Below the pieces are notes generated by a model that saw only the letters and a program-made list of their open reading frames with translations, searched no databases and had not been told where the DNA came from. This document shows positions 1-10,707 of a stretch of 64,000 bases of DNA, in pieces. Position 1 is the stretch's first letter. Each line of letters begins with the position of its first letter. The DNA comes from Pigmentiphaga kullae (GTDB lineage: Bacteria > Pseudomonadota > Gammaproteobacteria > Burkholderiales > Burkholderiaceae_B), in contig NZ_SGXC01000002.1 of assembly GCF_004216695.1 (NCBI RefSeq), positions 682,001-746,000 on the forward strand, read 5' to 3'. Made by a program: the position numbers and the translations under genes.

Positions 1-1
1 C

Positions 2-181
2 GGCGCGCCGGACGGCATCCCGGGCAGCCGCACGCGCGACGCCGTGGCCGCCGAGCAATTGCGGGCGGGCCTGACCGTCGACGGCCGCGTGGGCCAGCGT
101 ATCCTGCAGACGCTGCGTCAGGATCCGTTGCCGCGCACCGGGCCGCAGCCGGCCGCGCCGGCGCAGGGAGGCGGTGCGTGA
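2..181 (+). CDS. C-terminal fragment with peptidoglycan-binding domain
   Basis: Partial gene whose start lies left of the window. The visible 59 residues contain the second half of a PG_binding_1-type domain (DGIPGSRTRDAV followed by GLTVDGRVGQRILQTL), then a Pro/Ala/Gly-rich tail. This repeat binds cell-wall glycan and commonly ends lytic murein transglycosylases of the MltB type or other envelope enzymes; the catalytic part is not visible, so the enzyme cannot be named. Its TGA overlaps the GTG start of the downstream kinase (GTGA), which suggests co-translation. Confidence 0.6.
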   Translation, partial: GAPDGIPGSRTRDAVAAEQLRAGLTVDGRVGQRILQTLRQDPLPRTGPQPAAPAQGGGA

Positions 182-906
182 ATGCCGCGCCCGCGCCGGG
201 CATCCTGGCCGTCGACATCGGCGGCACGGGGCTGAAAGCCGCCGTCATCGACGATGCGGGCCGGCTGCTGGGCCAGCACCTGCGGGTCCCCACGCCCCGT
301 CCTTGCCCGCCGGACCGGCTGCTGGACGAAGTGGCGCGCATGGCCGCGACACTGGGCGGCTACGACCGGATTTCCATCGGCTTTCCGGGGGTGGTCCGGC
401 GGCAGCGCGTGCTGACGGCCGTCAATCTCGGATCGCCGGCATGGCAGGGGTTTCCGCTGGCGCAGGCGCTGGGCGACCGGCTGGGCTGCCCGGCGCGCAT
501 GGTGAACGACGCAGACATGCAGGGCTATGGCCTGGCTGCGGGAGACGGCCTGGAATTCGTCATGACGCTGGGCACGGGCGTGGGCACCGCGCTGTTCCGC
601 GACGGCCAGTTGATGCCGCACCTGGAACTCGCGCACCATCCCATGGAGGACGGCAAGACCTACGAGGAATGCCTGGGCGACGCGGCGCTGCGGGCCGAGG
701 GCAGGGAGAGCTGGAACCGGCGCCTGTCGCGCGCGCTGGCGCTGGTCGACATCCTGCTCAAGCCGGATCGCATCCACCTGGGCGGCGGCAATGCGCGGGA
801 AGTGGAGGCGGGCAGCCTGCCGCGCCGGGTCGGCGTGGGCTCGAACGATGCCGGGCTGGCCGGCGGGGCGGCGTTGTGGCGGAGCTGGGATCCGGCCCAC
901 GCCTGA
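178..906 (+). CDS. ROK-family sugar kinase, polyphosphate glucokinase-like
   Basis: A 242-residue protein with the actin-like ATPase fold of ROK kinases. Visible motifs are the N-terminal phosphate loop DIGGTGLK (about residues 14-21), the GFPG segment near residue 64, the VNDADMQGYG motif carrying the probable catalytic Asp, and LGTGVGTALF as phosphate-2 motif. The Cys-rich zinc motif of NagC/Mlc-type ROK proteins is absent, and the ELAHHPMEDGKTYEE region resembles polyphosphate-dependent glucokinases, which phosphorylate glucose with polyphosphate or ATP. The length fits that subgroup. The GTG start overlaps the stop of the upstream gene by four bases. Substrate and phosphoryl donor are inferred from family resemblance only. 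Confidence 0.8.
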   Translation: MNAAPAPGILAVDIGGTGLKAAVIDDAGRLLGQHLRVPTPRPCPPDRLLDEVARMAATLGGYDRISIGFPGVVRRQRVLTAVNLGSPAWQGFPLAQALGDRLGCPARMVNDADMQGYGLAAGDGLEFVMTLGTGVGTALFRDGQLMPHLELAHHPMEDGKTYEECLGDAALRAEGRESWNRRLSRALALVDILLKPDRIHLGGGNAREVEAGSLPRRVGVGSNDAGLAGGAALWRSWDPAHA

Positions 907-922
907 TCGGGGTGGGCAGGCG

Positions 923-1258
923 CTAAGGCAGTTCGGCCGGATAGCTGTCCAGCGCCAGCGAGACCTGGCGGCGGATGTCCCAATCGGCCAGGGTGGCCTG
1001 CACCGCGCCGTAGTAGACCCCGTTCTTGACCACGAACATCGAGGGCAGGTGGAACACCTCGTAGCGTTCGACCAGCCCCCGGTTCCGGCCGGCGTCGATC
1101 CAGCAGATGCGCGCCACCGGCAGGCTCATGTCGGGCAACTGGGCGCGCGCCAGCCGGCAGTTGGGGCAGGTGTCGCTGGTGAAGACCAGCAGCGAGGTGC
1201 CGGGTGCGTCCAGCAGGAAGCGGTCGGCGGTGCCGTCGTCGATGTCGATCTGTTCCAT
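923..1258 (-). CDS. Thioredoxin-like protein with CPNC redox motif
   Basis: A 111-residue protein with no signal peptide, so probably cytoplasmic. It has a thioredoxin fold: a beta strand (SLLVFTSDT) leads to a CPNC active site at Cys31-Cys34, and a cis-proline-type segment (VFHLPSMFVVKNG) follows. The CPNC dipeptide differs from the classical CGPC and points to a divergent thioredoxin or glutaredoxin-like reductase. It is convergent with the ROK kinase and divergent from tag, with about 80 bases to the tag start. No clear ribosome binding site precedes the ATG. The partner protein is unknown. Confidence 0.75.
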   Translation of the reverse strand: MEQIDIDDGTADRFLLDAPGTSLLVFTSDTCPNCRLARAQLPDMSLPVARICWIDAGRNRGLVERYEVFHLPSMFVVKNGVYYGAVQATLADWDIRRQVSLALDSYPAELP

Positions 1259-1338
1259 GGGGAAAAAAAGCGGGCGCCGGTGGGCGCCGCGTGGTGTTCA
1301 TGGGCGAGAATATATCGGATTTCCCTTTTGCGTCTCCC

Positions 1339-1968
1339 ATGCCCATGCAAGCCAACGACCACGATGAACCGCCGCGCCGCTGCGCCTGGGCCGGCAACGA
1401 TGCCCTGTACGTTTCCTACCATGACGAGGAATGGGGCCGTCCCCTGGACGGCGAGGCGGCGCTGTTCGAGCGCATCAGCCTGGAAGGTTTCCAGGCCGGC
1501 CTGAGCTGGCTCACCATCCTGCGCAAGCGGCCGGCCTTCCGGCAGGCCTTCGCCGGTTTCGAGATCGACGAGGTCGCTGCCTTCGGCTCCCGCGACGTCG
1601 AGCGCCTGCTGGCCGACGCGGGCATCGTGCGGCACCGGGGCAAGATCGAGGCCGTGATCAACAACGCACGCCGGGCGCGCGAGTTGCGCGACCAGGAGGG
1701 TTCGCTCGCGGCCTTCCTGTGGCGCTACGAACCGGCCAGCGCCTACGAGGGGCCGCCGCGCGCCGAGTCGCCGGAATCGAAGGCCCTGTCCAAGGAACTG
1801 AAGCGGCGCGGCTGGCGCTTCGTGGGGCCGACCACGATGTATTCGCTGATGCAGGCCGTCGGCATGGTCAACGACCACGGACCGGATTGCGCCTGCAGGA
1901 AGGAGGTGGAAGCCCTGCGCGCGGCCTTCCCGCGGCCGGGCGCCTCGGGCCGGCGCAGGCGGGCCTGA
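1339..1968 (+). CDS. tag: DNA-3-methyladenine glycosylase I
   Basis: Base-excision repair enzyme that removes 3-methyladenine from alkylated DNA. From this ATG it is 209 residues, close to the usual 187-200. The N-terminus CAWAGNDALYVSYHDEEWG supplies Cys15 and His28, and the C-terminal NDHGPDCAC supplies His and Cys; in the family these four bind a structural zinc. The segment SLEGFQAGLSWLTIL holds the conserved Glu and aromatic residues of the base pocket. The frame is open further upstream, with an ATG at 1300, but similarity begins only at CAWAG. ATG 1345 is an alternative. No strong ribosome binding site is seen. Confidence 0.92.
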   Translation: MPMQANDHDEPPRRCAWAGNDALYVSYHDEEWGRPLDGEAALFERISLEGFQAGLSWLTILRKRPAFRQAFAGFEIDEVAAFGSRDVERLLADAGIVRHRGKIEAVINNARRARELRDQEGSLAAFLWRYEPASAYEGPPRAESPESKALSKELKRRGWRFVGPTTMYSLMQAVGMVNDHGPDCACRKEVEALRAAFPRPGASGRRRRA

Positions 1969-1987
1969 ACGCCCGTCTCCTATGAAG

Positions 1988-2128
1988 CAACGTGCACAGG
2001 TAGCACGTTGTGATGACTTCGGATACAGTATCCGGGCTGGATGCAGTGCCTTGTCGCGTTACCGGTTGGTTTCCCTGTCCTAGCCCCGGTATTACGAATG
2101 CCGCGGGTGATGGACCGAAGCATTCGTA
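1988..2128 (+). promoter_or_regulatory. Structured leader of aspT-aspD with three inverted repeats
   Basis: The 172-base gap between tag and aspT holds three perfect inverted repeats. The first is CAACGTGC/GCACGTTG with a 7-base loop (1988-2010). The second is CGGATAC/GTATCCG around a single A (2020-2034). The third is TACGAATGC/GCATTCGTA with an 18-base loop (2093-2128). The last ends just before the GGGGGCAGG ribosome binding site of aspT, so it could expose or sequester it. None is followed by a T tract, so simple terminators are unlikely; operators or a translational control element are possible. Confidence 0.45.
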
Positions 2129-2140
2129 CGGGGGCAGGTC

Positions 2141-5529
<3,389 letters not shown>

Positions 5530-5536
5530 CCGGCGC

Positions 5537-6958
5537 CTATTCCCAGCCGCCGCCCAGCGCCAGGAACAGCGCGGCCTGGTCCGCGGCCAGTTGCCCCTGG
5601 GCGGCGGTCAGCGCGCTTTCCGAGCCGGCCAGGGTGCGGTCGGCGTCCAGCGCCGTCAGGAAGTCGGTGCGCCCCAGGCGGTACAGCGTGCGCGCTTGTT
5701 CCGCGGCTTCGCGGTTGCGGTCGCGCGCGGCGCGCAGCGCGTCGGTCCGGTCCAGGTCGCGGGCGTACACGGTTAGCGCGCTGGACGTCTCGCGCAACGC
5801 GTTCAGGACCGTGGCATCGAAGCGGGCCAGCGCCGCCGCGCTGCCGGCCTCGGCCTGTTCGATATGGCTGCGCGCCAGGCCGGTATTGGGCAGGCTCCAG
5901 GAGATGAGCGGCCCCAGGCTCCAGCGCAGGCTGTTGTCGGCGCCCAAGCGCGACAGCGTGCCGGTGCTGCCGGCCGACAGGCCCAGCGAAATGCTGGGAT
6001 ACAGCTCGGCCGTGGCCACGCCTATACGGGCAGTGGCGGCGGCCAGCGCGCGTTCGGCCTGGCGGATGTCGGGCCGCCGGCGCAGCAGCGCCGCGCCGTC
6101 GCCCACAGGGACGGGGTCGCGCAAGGTGGGCGGGACATGGCATGCGGCCAGGGACGCGGGCAGCGAGCCCGGCACCTTGCCCACCAGGACGGCCAGCCGG
6201 TAGAGCGCGGTGGCGCGCTGCGCCTCCAGCGGCGGCACGGCCGCCCGCAACTGTTCGAGCTGGCCCTGGGCGCGGCTGATGTCCAGCGAGGTGCCCCGGC
6301 CCATGCCGGCGCGCTTGCGGGTGAGATCGGCGAACTGTTCCTGCAGCGCGACGGAACGGCGGGCCACGTCCAGTTGCCGGCCGGCGGCGCAGGTGTCGGC
6401 ATAGGCCCGCACCGTGCCCGCCGCGACGTTGACGCGGGCCAGGTCGTAGGCGGCCTGGGCCGCGTCGGCATCGGCATGGGCGGCCTCCAGGCCGCGCGAG
6501 AGCTTGCCGAACAGGTCGACCTGATAGGACACGGAGGCGCCCGTGTCGTAGGTGCCCATGTCGGGCAGCGCATAGGGCACGCCCTTGGCCGCTCCGGAGG
6601 CCCGCCCATAGGCTGGGGCCGCGCTGACCGAGACGTTCGGACGACGGCCGGCACCGGCCTCATCGACGACGGCGGCGGCGCGTTGCAGGTTGGCGGCGGC
6701 CACGCGCAGGTCGGTATTGGCGGCGAAGGCCTGCCCGACCAGATCGTCCAGCACCGGGTCGTCGTACAAGCGCCACCAGTGGGCCGGCAACGGCGCCGAC
6801 CGGGCGGACGAGGCTTCCAGGCCGGCAAGCGGGCCGTTGGCGGCATCGAGCTTGACCATGGCCTGTCCTGGAACCCGGTAGTCGGGGCCGACGGTCGAGC
6901 ATGCCGCCATCGCCGCCAGCAGCGCGGCGGCCAGGCAGCGCAAGGCATGGGTCTTCAT
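5537..6958 (-). CDS. Outer-membrane efflux lipoprotein (NodT/OprM type)
   Basis: TolC-like channel of 473 residues that would carry substrates from the HlyD-type adaptor through the outer membrane. The N-terminus MKTHALRCLAAALLAAMAAC is a lipoprotein signal with the lipobox at Cys20. Two OEP repeats follow, with the typical LVGQAFAANTDLRVAAANLQRA segment and the RRPDIRQAERALAAATARIGVA motif at the start of the second repeat. It is the last gene of the leftward marR-FUSC-DUF1656-HlyD operon, and its start overlaps the HlyD stop by four bases. Confidence 0.9.
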   Translation of the reverse strand: MKTHALRCLAAALLAAMAACSTVGPDYRVPGQAMVKLDAANGPLAGLEASSARSAPLPAHWWRLYDDPVLDDLVGQAFAANTDLRVAAANLQRAAAVVDEAGAGRRPNVSVSAAPAYGRASGAAKGVPYALPDMGTYDTGASVSYQVDLFGKLSRGLEAAHADADAAQAAYDLARVNVAAGTVRAYADTCAAGRQLDVARRSVALQEQFADLTRKRAGMGRGTSLDISRAQGQLEQLRAAVPPLEAQRATALYRLAVLVGKVPGSLPASLAACHVPPTLRDPVPVGDGAALLRRRPDIRQAERALAAATARIGVATAELYPSISLGLSAGSTGTLSRLGADNSLRWSLGPLISWSLPNTGLARSHIEQAEAGSAAALARFDATVLNALRETSSALTVYARDLDRTDALRAARDRNREAAEQARTLYRLGRTDFLTALDADRTLAGSESALTAAQGQLAADQAALFLALGGGWE

Positions 6959-7860
6959 GAAGCCGCTCCTTCGGGACGGCGGGGCGCGGGCGGTTCGCGC
7001 ACTTCCACCGTGGCCGTCTGGCCGGCCACCAGCCTGACCGAGTCCGGCACACGGTCGATGGCCACGCGCACCGGAATGCGCTGGGCCAGCCGCACCCAGT
7101 TGAAGGTCGGGTTGACGTTGGGCAGCAGGTTGGCGGCGGTGCTGCGGTCACGGTCGGCGATGCCTTCGGAGAAGCTCTCGACGTGGCCTTCCAGCGCTTG
7201 GCCGGCGCCCATCAGCAGAACCGATGCCTGGTCGCCGACGTGGATGCGCGGCAGCTTGTTTTCCTCGAAATAGCCTTCGACGTAGAACGAGTCGCGATCG
7301 ACCAGCGCCATGACGGCACGGCCGGCGGTGACGTAGGCGCCGCCTTGCAGGTCCAGATTGGTCACGTAGCCATTGACGGGCGAGACCACCGTGCTGCGGG
7401 CCAGGTTCAGCCGGGCCAGGTCCAGGTTGGCCTGCGCCTGGGCCAGCGCGGCACGCAGTTGCTCGGCGCGCGACTGGGCCTGTTCGCGGCTTTCCCGGGC
7501 CACCAGTTCGCCCAGTTCGCCGTCGCGGCGGACTTCGCGCGTGGCCTGGGCCAGGGCCGCGCGCTGGGACTGCACGGCGGCCTCGGCCTGGCGCACGGCC
7601 AGCTCGTAGCGGGCCTTGTCGATCTCGAACAAAACCTGTCCGGCGCGGACGGCCTGGTTGTCGCGCACCATCACCTTGGTGACAGGGCCGGTGACATCGG
7701 GCGCGACCTGTACGACATAGGCCTTTACACGGCCGTCGCGCGTCCAGGGACGCACCTCGTAGCGCTGCCACAGGGTCCAGCCGGCGGCGATGGCGATGGC
7801 CAGGACCAGTAGGGTCAATGCGAACCGGCCCAGAGCCGGCAATGAAATCTTGGGTATCAC
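6955..7860 (-). CDS. HlyD-family efflux adaptor (AaeA/EmrA-like)
   Basis: Periplasmic adaptor of 301 residues anchored by an N-terminal transmembrane helix (about 11-30). Residues 35-75 form the first half of a lipoyl/barrel-sandwich domain (VAPDVTGPVTKVMVRDNQAVRAGQVLFEID). A coiled coil rich in Ala, Gln and Arg (about 80-150) follows, then the second lipoyl half (STVVSPVNGYVTNLDLQGGAYV) and a beta-barrel. This is the usual partner of FUSC-type exporters. The ATG is one base from the stop of the DUF1656 gene, and the stop overlaps the outer-membrane channel gene. Confidence 0.9.
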   Translation of the reverse strand: MIPKISLPALGRFALTLLVLAIAIAAGWTLWQRYEVRPWTRDGRVKAYVVQVAPDVTGPVTKVMVRDNQAVRAGQVLFEIDKARYELAVRQAEAAVQSQRAALAQATREVRRDGELGELVARESREQAQSRAEQLRAALAQAQANLDLARLNLARSTVVSPVNGYVTNLDLQGGAYVTAGRAVMALVDRDSFYVEGYFEENKLPRIHVGDQASVLLMGAGQALEGHVESFSEGIADRDRSTAANLLPNVNPTFNWVRLAQRIPVRVAIDRVPDSVRLVAGQTATVEVREPPAPRRPEGAAS

Positions 7861-7861
7861 G

Positions 7862-8068
7862 TCAGAACTCGCGGGTGAAAAGGAACGACAGGCAGGCCAG
7901 GGTGATGACGAACAGGCAGGCGTCGAACAGCGGCGGATGCCAGACCAGCCGGTACAGCCCGAGGCGGGCCAGCCCGCGCCCGAGCAGCCGCGCCACGACG
8001 ATGGCCGCGAAGGTCAGCAACAGCAGGGCAGGCACGTACAGGCCATAGACATTGATTTCAGCGAACAT
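7862..8068 (-). CDS. DUF1656 small membrane protein (AaeX-like)
   Basis: A 68-residue membrane protein with two hydrophobic helices (VPALLLLTFAAIVVARLLG and FDACLFVITLACLSFLF) separated by a short Arg-rich loop. It matches the DUF1656/AaeX group, small proteins almost always encoded between a FUSC exporter and its HlyD adaptor. The precise role is unknown; assembly or stability of the exporter is a common guess. The frame stays open upstream, but the ATG at 8068 fits the family start (MFAEINVYG) and overlaps the end of the FUSC gene by 11 bases. Confidence 0.85.
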   Translation of the reverse strand: MFAEINVYGLYVPALLLLTFAAIVVARLLGRGLARLGLYRLVWHPPLFDACLFVITLACLSFLFTREF

Positions 8069-10109
8069 GGTCGGGCTCCGGCAGGGAGGACGCCGGCCGG
8101 TAGTCGTCGGCATCGGGATGCAGGTCGCGGCGGATGCCGCACAGCGCGGCCACGGCGTCGCGCTGTGCGTTCGATGCCGGCAGCGCGCACACGGCGCGCA
8201 GCAGGGCGTCGATCCGCGCGAGCAAATCGGGGGCGGGGCGCTGGGTGGGCAGGCGCCGGCCGGCGAAGAACGAGGACAGCGCGGCCAGCAGGGGCCGCAC
8301 GCGGACCTGTTCGCGGTCCAGTTCGGGCTGCAGGCGCAGCAACTGCGTCATGTTCAGGCCCACGCGCAGGTCCGCCAGCACGTCCGCGCCCCGCAGGTCG
8401 GCATTGGCGCGGGCGGCCGCCATGCGGGGCGCAAGCAGCGCCAGGCGGTCAAGCATGCGGGCCGAGATCTCGGTCACGACGATGTTGCGGGCCGAGTCGG
8501 CGCGCCCCAGTTCGGCCAGTTCCCGCCAGTTCGCGCGCAGCAGCCGAAGCGCGCTGCGGTCGGCGCTGATGGTGCGGAACAGCCGCGTGCAGACGGCGGC
8601 GGCTACGATGCCCGCCACCTGCGCCAGCATGCTGTTGGCGAAAGAGACGAGATCGGCGGTCTGGGTGTCGTGCATGGCCAGCGCCGAGGTCACGCCGAAC
8701 AGGAAGGCCATCGCGCGGCCGGTGGTGGGCGGGCGCGCGATCTGGACGCCCAGCAGCAGGAACAGTGGCGCGGTGGTCAGCACCAGCATCTCGAAGCTGT
8801 GCACGGCCGGCAGCACGACCAGCAGATAGAAGGCCGAGCACGGGATGGACAGCAGCGTGAACTTCAGGAACACCTGTATCGCCGGCACCGGGTTGTCCAT
8901 GGTGGCGAACAGGCAGCAGAAGATGGCGGCCATCAGGGCCGCGCCCGAACCGGCCTGCCACGCGGTGGCGATCCAGAACAGGCAGCAGGCCAGGATGGCC
9001 ACGGTGGCCGCGAAGGCCGACAACAGGGCCAGCCCGCGATCGGTGTGCAACACGCGCGGCGAGCTGGGCTGTTCGCGGATGGCGTCGGAATGGGCGTCGT
9101 GCAGGCCCGCCTCGATATGCGTGCGCAGCGCGCCGGAATCGGCGTAGGCATGGATCAGGGCCTTCAGGCGCGAGCCCAGGCTGAGTTCGACCATCTCGCG
9201 CCAGCCCATGTCCGGCGAGACAGCAGGATGGTTCGCGTCGATGGTGCGCACCAGCCCGGCCAGCCGCGCCGGGTCCCGGGCCGGGGGATCGCCGATCCAC
9301 GCGGCCACGTCCCGCATCACCGTTTCCCAGCCGCGGGCCAGGCCGGCGGGCATGGCCCGCAGCACGGCCAGGCGGTCCTCGATGGCGGACAGCAGCGGCA
9401 TCATCAGCGAGATGCGGTCCTGCACGGCGTGGATGGCATTCGAGGTCCAGCGCAGGTGCGAGGTATCGAAGGGAAGATGGGTCGCCATCAGGCGCAGGTC
9501 GGTGACGTCGGCGGCCAGCTTGCGGCGGTCCAGCTGGCCAATGTCGGCCTTGCCGCCCAGCGTGTCGGCGATCCAGCGCTGGGCGTCGTCGTAGGCCCGC
9601 TGCACGCGGGAGACGAGGACGGGGCCGATACCCTGCGGCATCACCAGGCTGTGGATCAGCGTGGCGCAGGCGATGCCCAGCAGGATTTCCTCCACGCGCG
9701 CCAGCGAGGTGTCGAAGATCAGCTCGGGCTGCGTGACGGCGGGAAAGCCGATCAGCGCGGCGGTGTAGCCCGCCAGCATGAACAGATAGGACCTGGGCGT
9801 GCGGTCGAGCAGCGAAATGTACAGGCACAGCCCGACCCACAACGCGAATGCGAGCGACAGCAGTTCCGGCGCGTTGGCCAGCAGCGGCACGGCCGCCAGG
9901 GCCATGGCCGACCCCAGCGTGGTGCCGGTGACGCGGTAGACGGCCTTGGAGCGCACCGCGCCCGCCAGCGGGCTGCTGACCACGTAGGCGGTGGTCATGG
10001 CCCAGAACGGACGCGGCAGGCCCATGCGCATCGCGAGATACAGGGCGAGGACCGCGGCGGCGTAGCTCTTGAGCGAGAACAGCGTTTCGGAAAGGGTGGG
10101 GGGCTTCAT
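8058..10109 (-). CDS. FUSC-family exporter, aromatic acid efflux (AaeB-like)
   Basis: Inner-membrane exporter of 683 residues. Two blocks of about six transmembrane helices (roughly residues 15-160 and 365-510) are each followed by a large cytoplasmic region, the FUSC/PET architecture. Conserved text includes RPFWAMTTAYVVSSPLAGAVRSKAVYRVTGTTLGS near the N-terminus. With HlyD, DUF1656 and an OMF channel it forms a tripartite pump; characterised relatives export p-hydroxybenzoate-like aromatic acids or fusaric acid. The start at 10109 overlaps the marR stop by four bases (ATGA), and a longer open frame upstream lies inside marR. The substrate is inferred. Confidence 0.9.
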   Translation of the reverse strand: MKPPTLSETLFSLKSYAAAVLALYLAMRMGLPRPFWAMTTAYVVSSPLAGAVRSKAVYRVTGTTLGSAMALAAVPLLANAPELLSLAFALWVGLCLYISLLDRTPRSYLFMLAGYTAALIGFPAVTQPELIFDTSLARVEEILLGIACATLIHSLVMPQGIGPVLVSRVQRAYDDAQRWIADTLGGKADIGQLDRRKLAADVTDLRLMATHLPFDTSHLRWTSNAIHAVQDRISLMMPLLSAIEDRLAVLRAMPAGLARGWETVMRDVAAWIGDPPARDPARLAGLVRTIDANHPAVSPDMGWREMVELSLGSRLKALIHAYADSGALRTHIEAGLHDAHSDAIREQPSSPRVLHTDRGLALLSAFAATVAILACCLFWIATAWQAGSGAALMAAIFCCLFATMDNPVPAIQVFLKFTLLSIPCSAFYLLVVLPAVHSFEMLVLTTAPLFLLLGVQIARPPTTGRAMAFLFGVTSALAMHDTQTADLVSFANSMLAQVAGIVAAAVCTRLFRTISADRSALRLLRANWRELAELGRADSARNIVVTEISARMLDRLALLAPRMAAARANADLRGADVLADLRVGLNMTQLLRLQPELDREQVRVRPLLAALSSFFAGRRLPTQRPAPDLLARIDALLRAVCALPASNAQRDAVAALCGIRRDLHPDADDYRPASSLPEPDHVR

Positions 10110-10576
10110 GAGGACGACGCGGAACCGGACTCCCGGGCGAGTTGTTCGATCGCGGTCTGCAAGCCTTCGAGCGTGCGGAGGCACGCTTCGATGTCGTCCT
10201 GGCTCCTGCCGGCGAACAGGGCGCGGCGGAAGGGGATGAGGGCGGCTTCGACCCGGTCGGCGCACTGCCGGCCGGCGGCCGTGAGATACAGGGACTTGGC
10301 GCGGCGGTCGGAGGCGTCTTCGCGTCGCTCGACCAGGCCCAGCTCGACCACGCGGTCGATGACGCGCACCACCGACGAGGGCTCGATGCCCAGCGCGTCG
10401 GCGACGGCGCCGGGGCGGGCGCCGTCGCCCAGGCGGCCGATCATGACCACGGGCCAGGCGGTGGCCTGGGACAGGCCGAAATCGGCGGTCAAGGTGTCGG
10501 CAGCCGACTTGTAGGCGCGGGCCGTGCGGCCCAGGGCCATGGTCAGGGTGGCGAGCTGTCTGTCAATTTTGTCCAT
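10106..10576 (-). CDS. MarR-family regulator of the FUSC efflux operon
   Basis: A 156-residue winged-helix repressor-type protein. The wing region is visible as ADALGIEPSSVVRVIDRVVELGLVERREDASDRRAKSLYLTAAG (about residues 51-94), flanked by dimerisation helices. It is first in the efflux operon, so it probably represses its own promoter and is released by the exported aromatic. The ATG at 10576 has no ribosome binding site. It lies about five bases past a TAATAT -10 box, which would make the message leaderless. ATG 10591 is a less likely alternative because it overlaps the promoter. Confidence 0.88.
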   Translation of the reverse strand: MDKIDRQLATLTMALGRTARAYKSAADTLTADFGLSQATAWPVVMIGRLGDGARPGAVADALGIEPSSVVRVIDRVVELGLVERREDASDRRAKSLYLTAAGRQCADRVEAALIPFRRALFAGRSQDDIEACLRTLEGLQTAIEQLARESGSASSS

Positions 10577-10611
10577 GCAAAATATTAGCATGCAAACTAT
10601 TTGCTTGTGAA
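10575..10611 (-). promoter_or_regulatory. marR/efflux promoter with two overlapping palindromes
   Basis: On the minus strand a TTCACA -35 (10606-10611) and a TAATAT -10 (10582-10587) are separated by 18 bases. The expected start point falls at the A of the marR ATG. The perfect palindrome GCAAACTATTTGC (10592-10604) fills the -35/-10 spacer. The imperfect palindrome ATGCAAAATATTAGCAT (10575-10591) covers the -10 and the start codon. This layout suits autorepression by the MarR dimer. Function is inferred from position and symmetry. Confidence 0.6.
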
Positions 10612-10614
10612 TGA

Positions 10615-10661
10615 TTTGTCGATTCGACAAAAATTCGACAAGCCTTCGACGTTTCTTCGAT
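10615..10661 (+). repeat. Four TTCGA direct repeats at 11-bp spacing upstream of eptA
   Basis: TTCGA occurs at 10623, 10634, 10645 and 10656, exactly 11 bases apart. Three copies read TTCGAC and the last TTCGAT. The first copy sits inside the perfect 17-bp palindrome TTTGTCGATTCGACAAA (10615-10631). Hexamers with 5-base gaps are the usual binding pattern of OmpR/PhoB/PmrA-family response regulators, and PmrA controls eptA in enteric bacteria through such a site. The sequence here is not the known PmrA box. Confidence 0.6.
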
Positions 10662-10707
10662 GGCGCCCCCGATAGGCTTGCCGGCATTGCTTCAAGGGAG
10701 CACCGGT

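Noticed and set aside
10615..10661. TTCGA repeats as a CRISPR-like or satellite array
   Set aside because: Only four five-base units with five- to six-base gaps; far too small for CRISPR, and the helical phase suits a regulator site.
10660..10707. ATG 10660 as start of eptA
   Set aside because: It has no ribosome binding site and overlaps the last TTCGA repeat, whereas TTG 10708 has AAGGGAG at seven bases.
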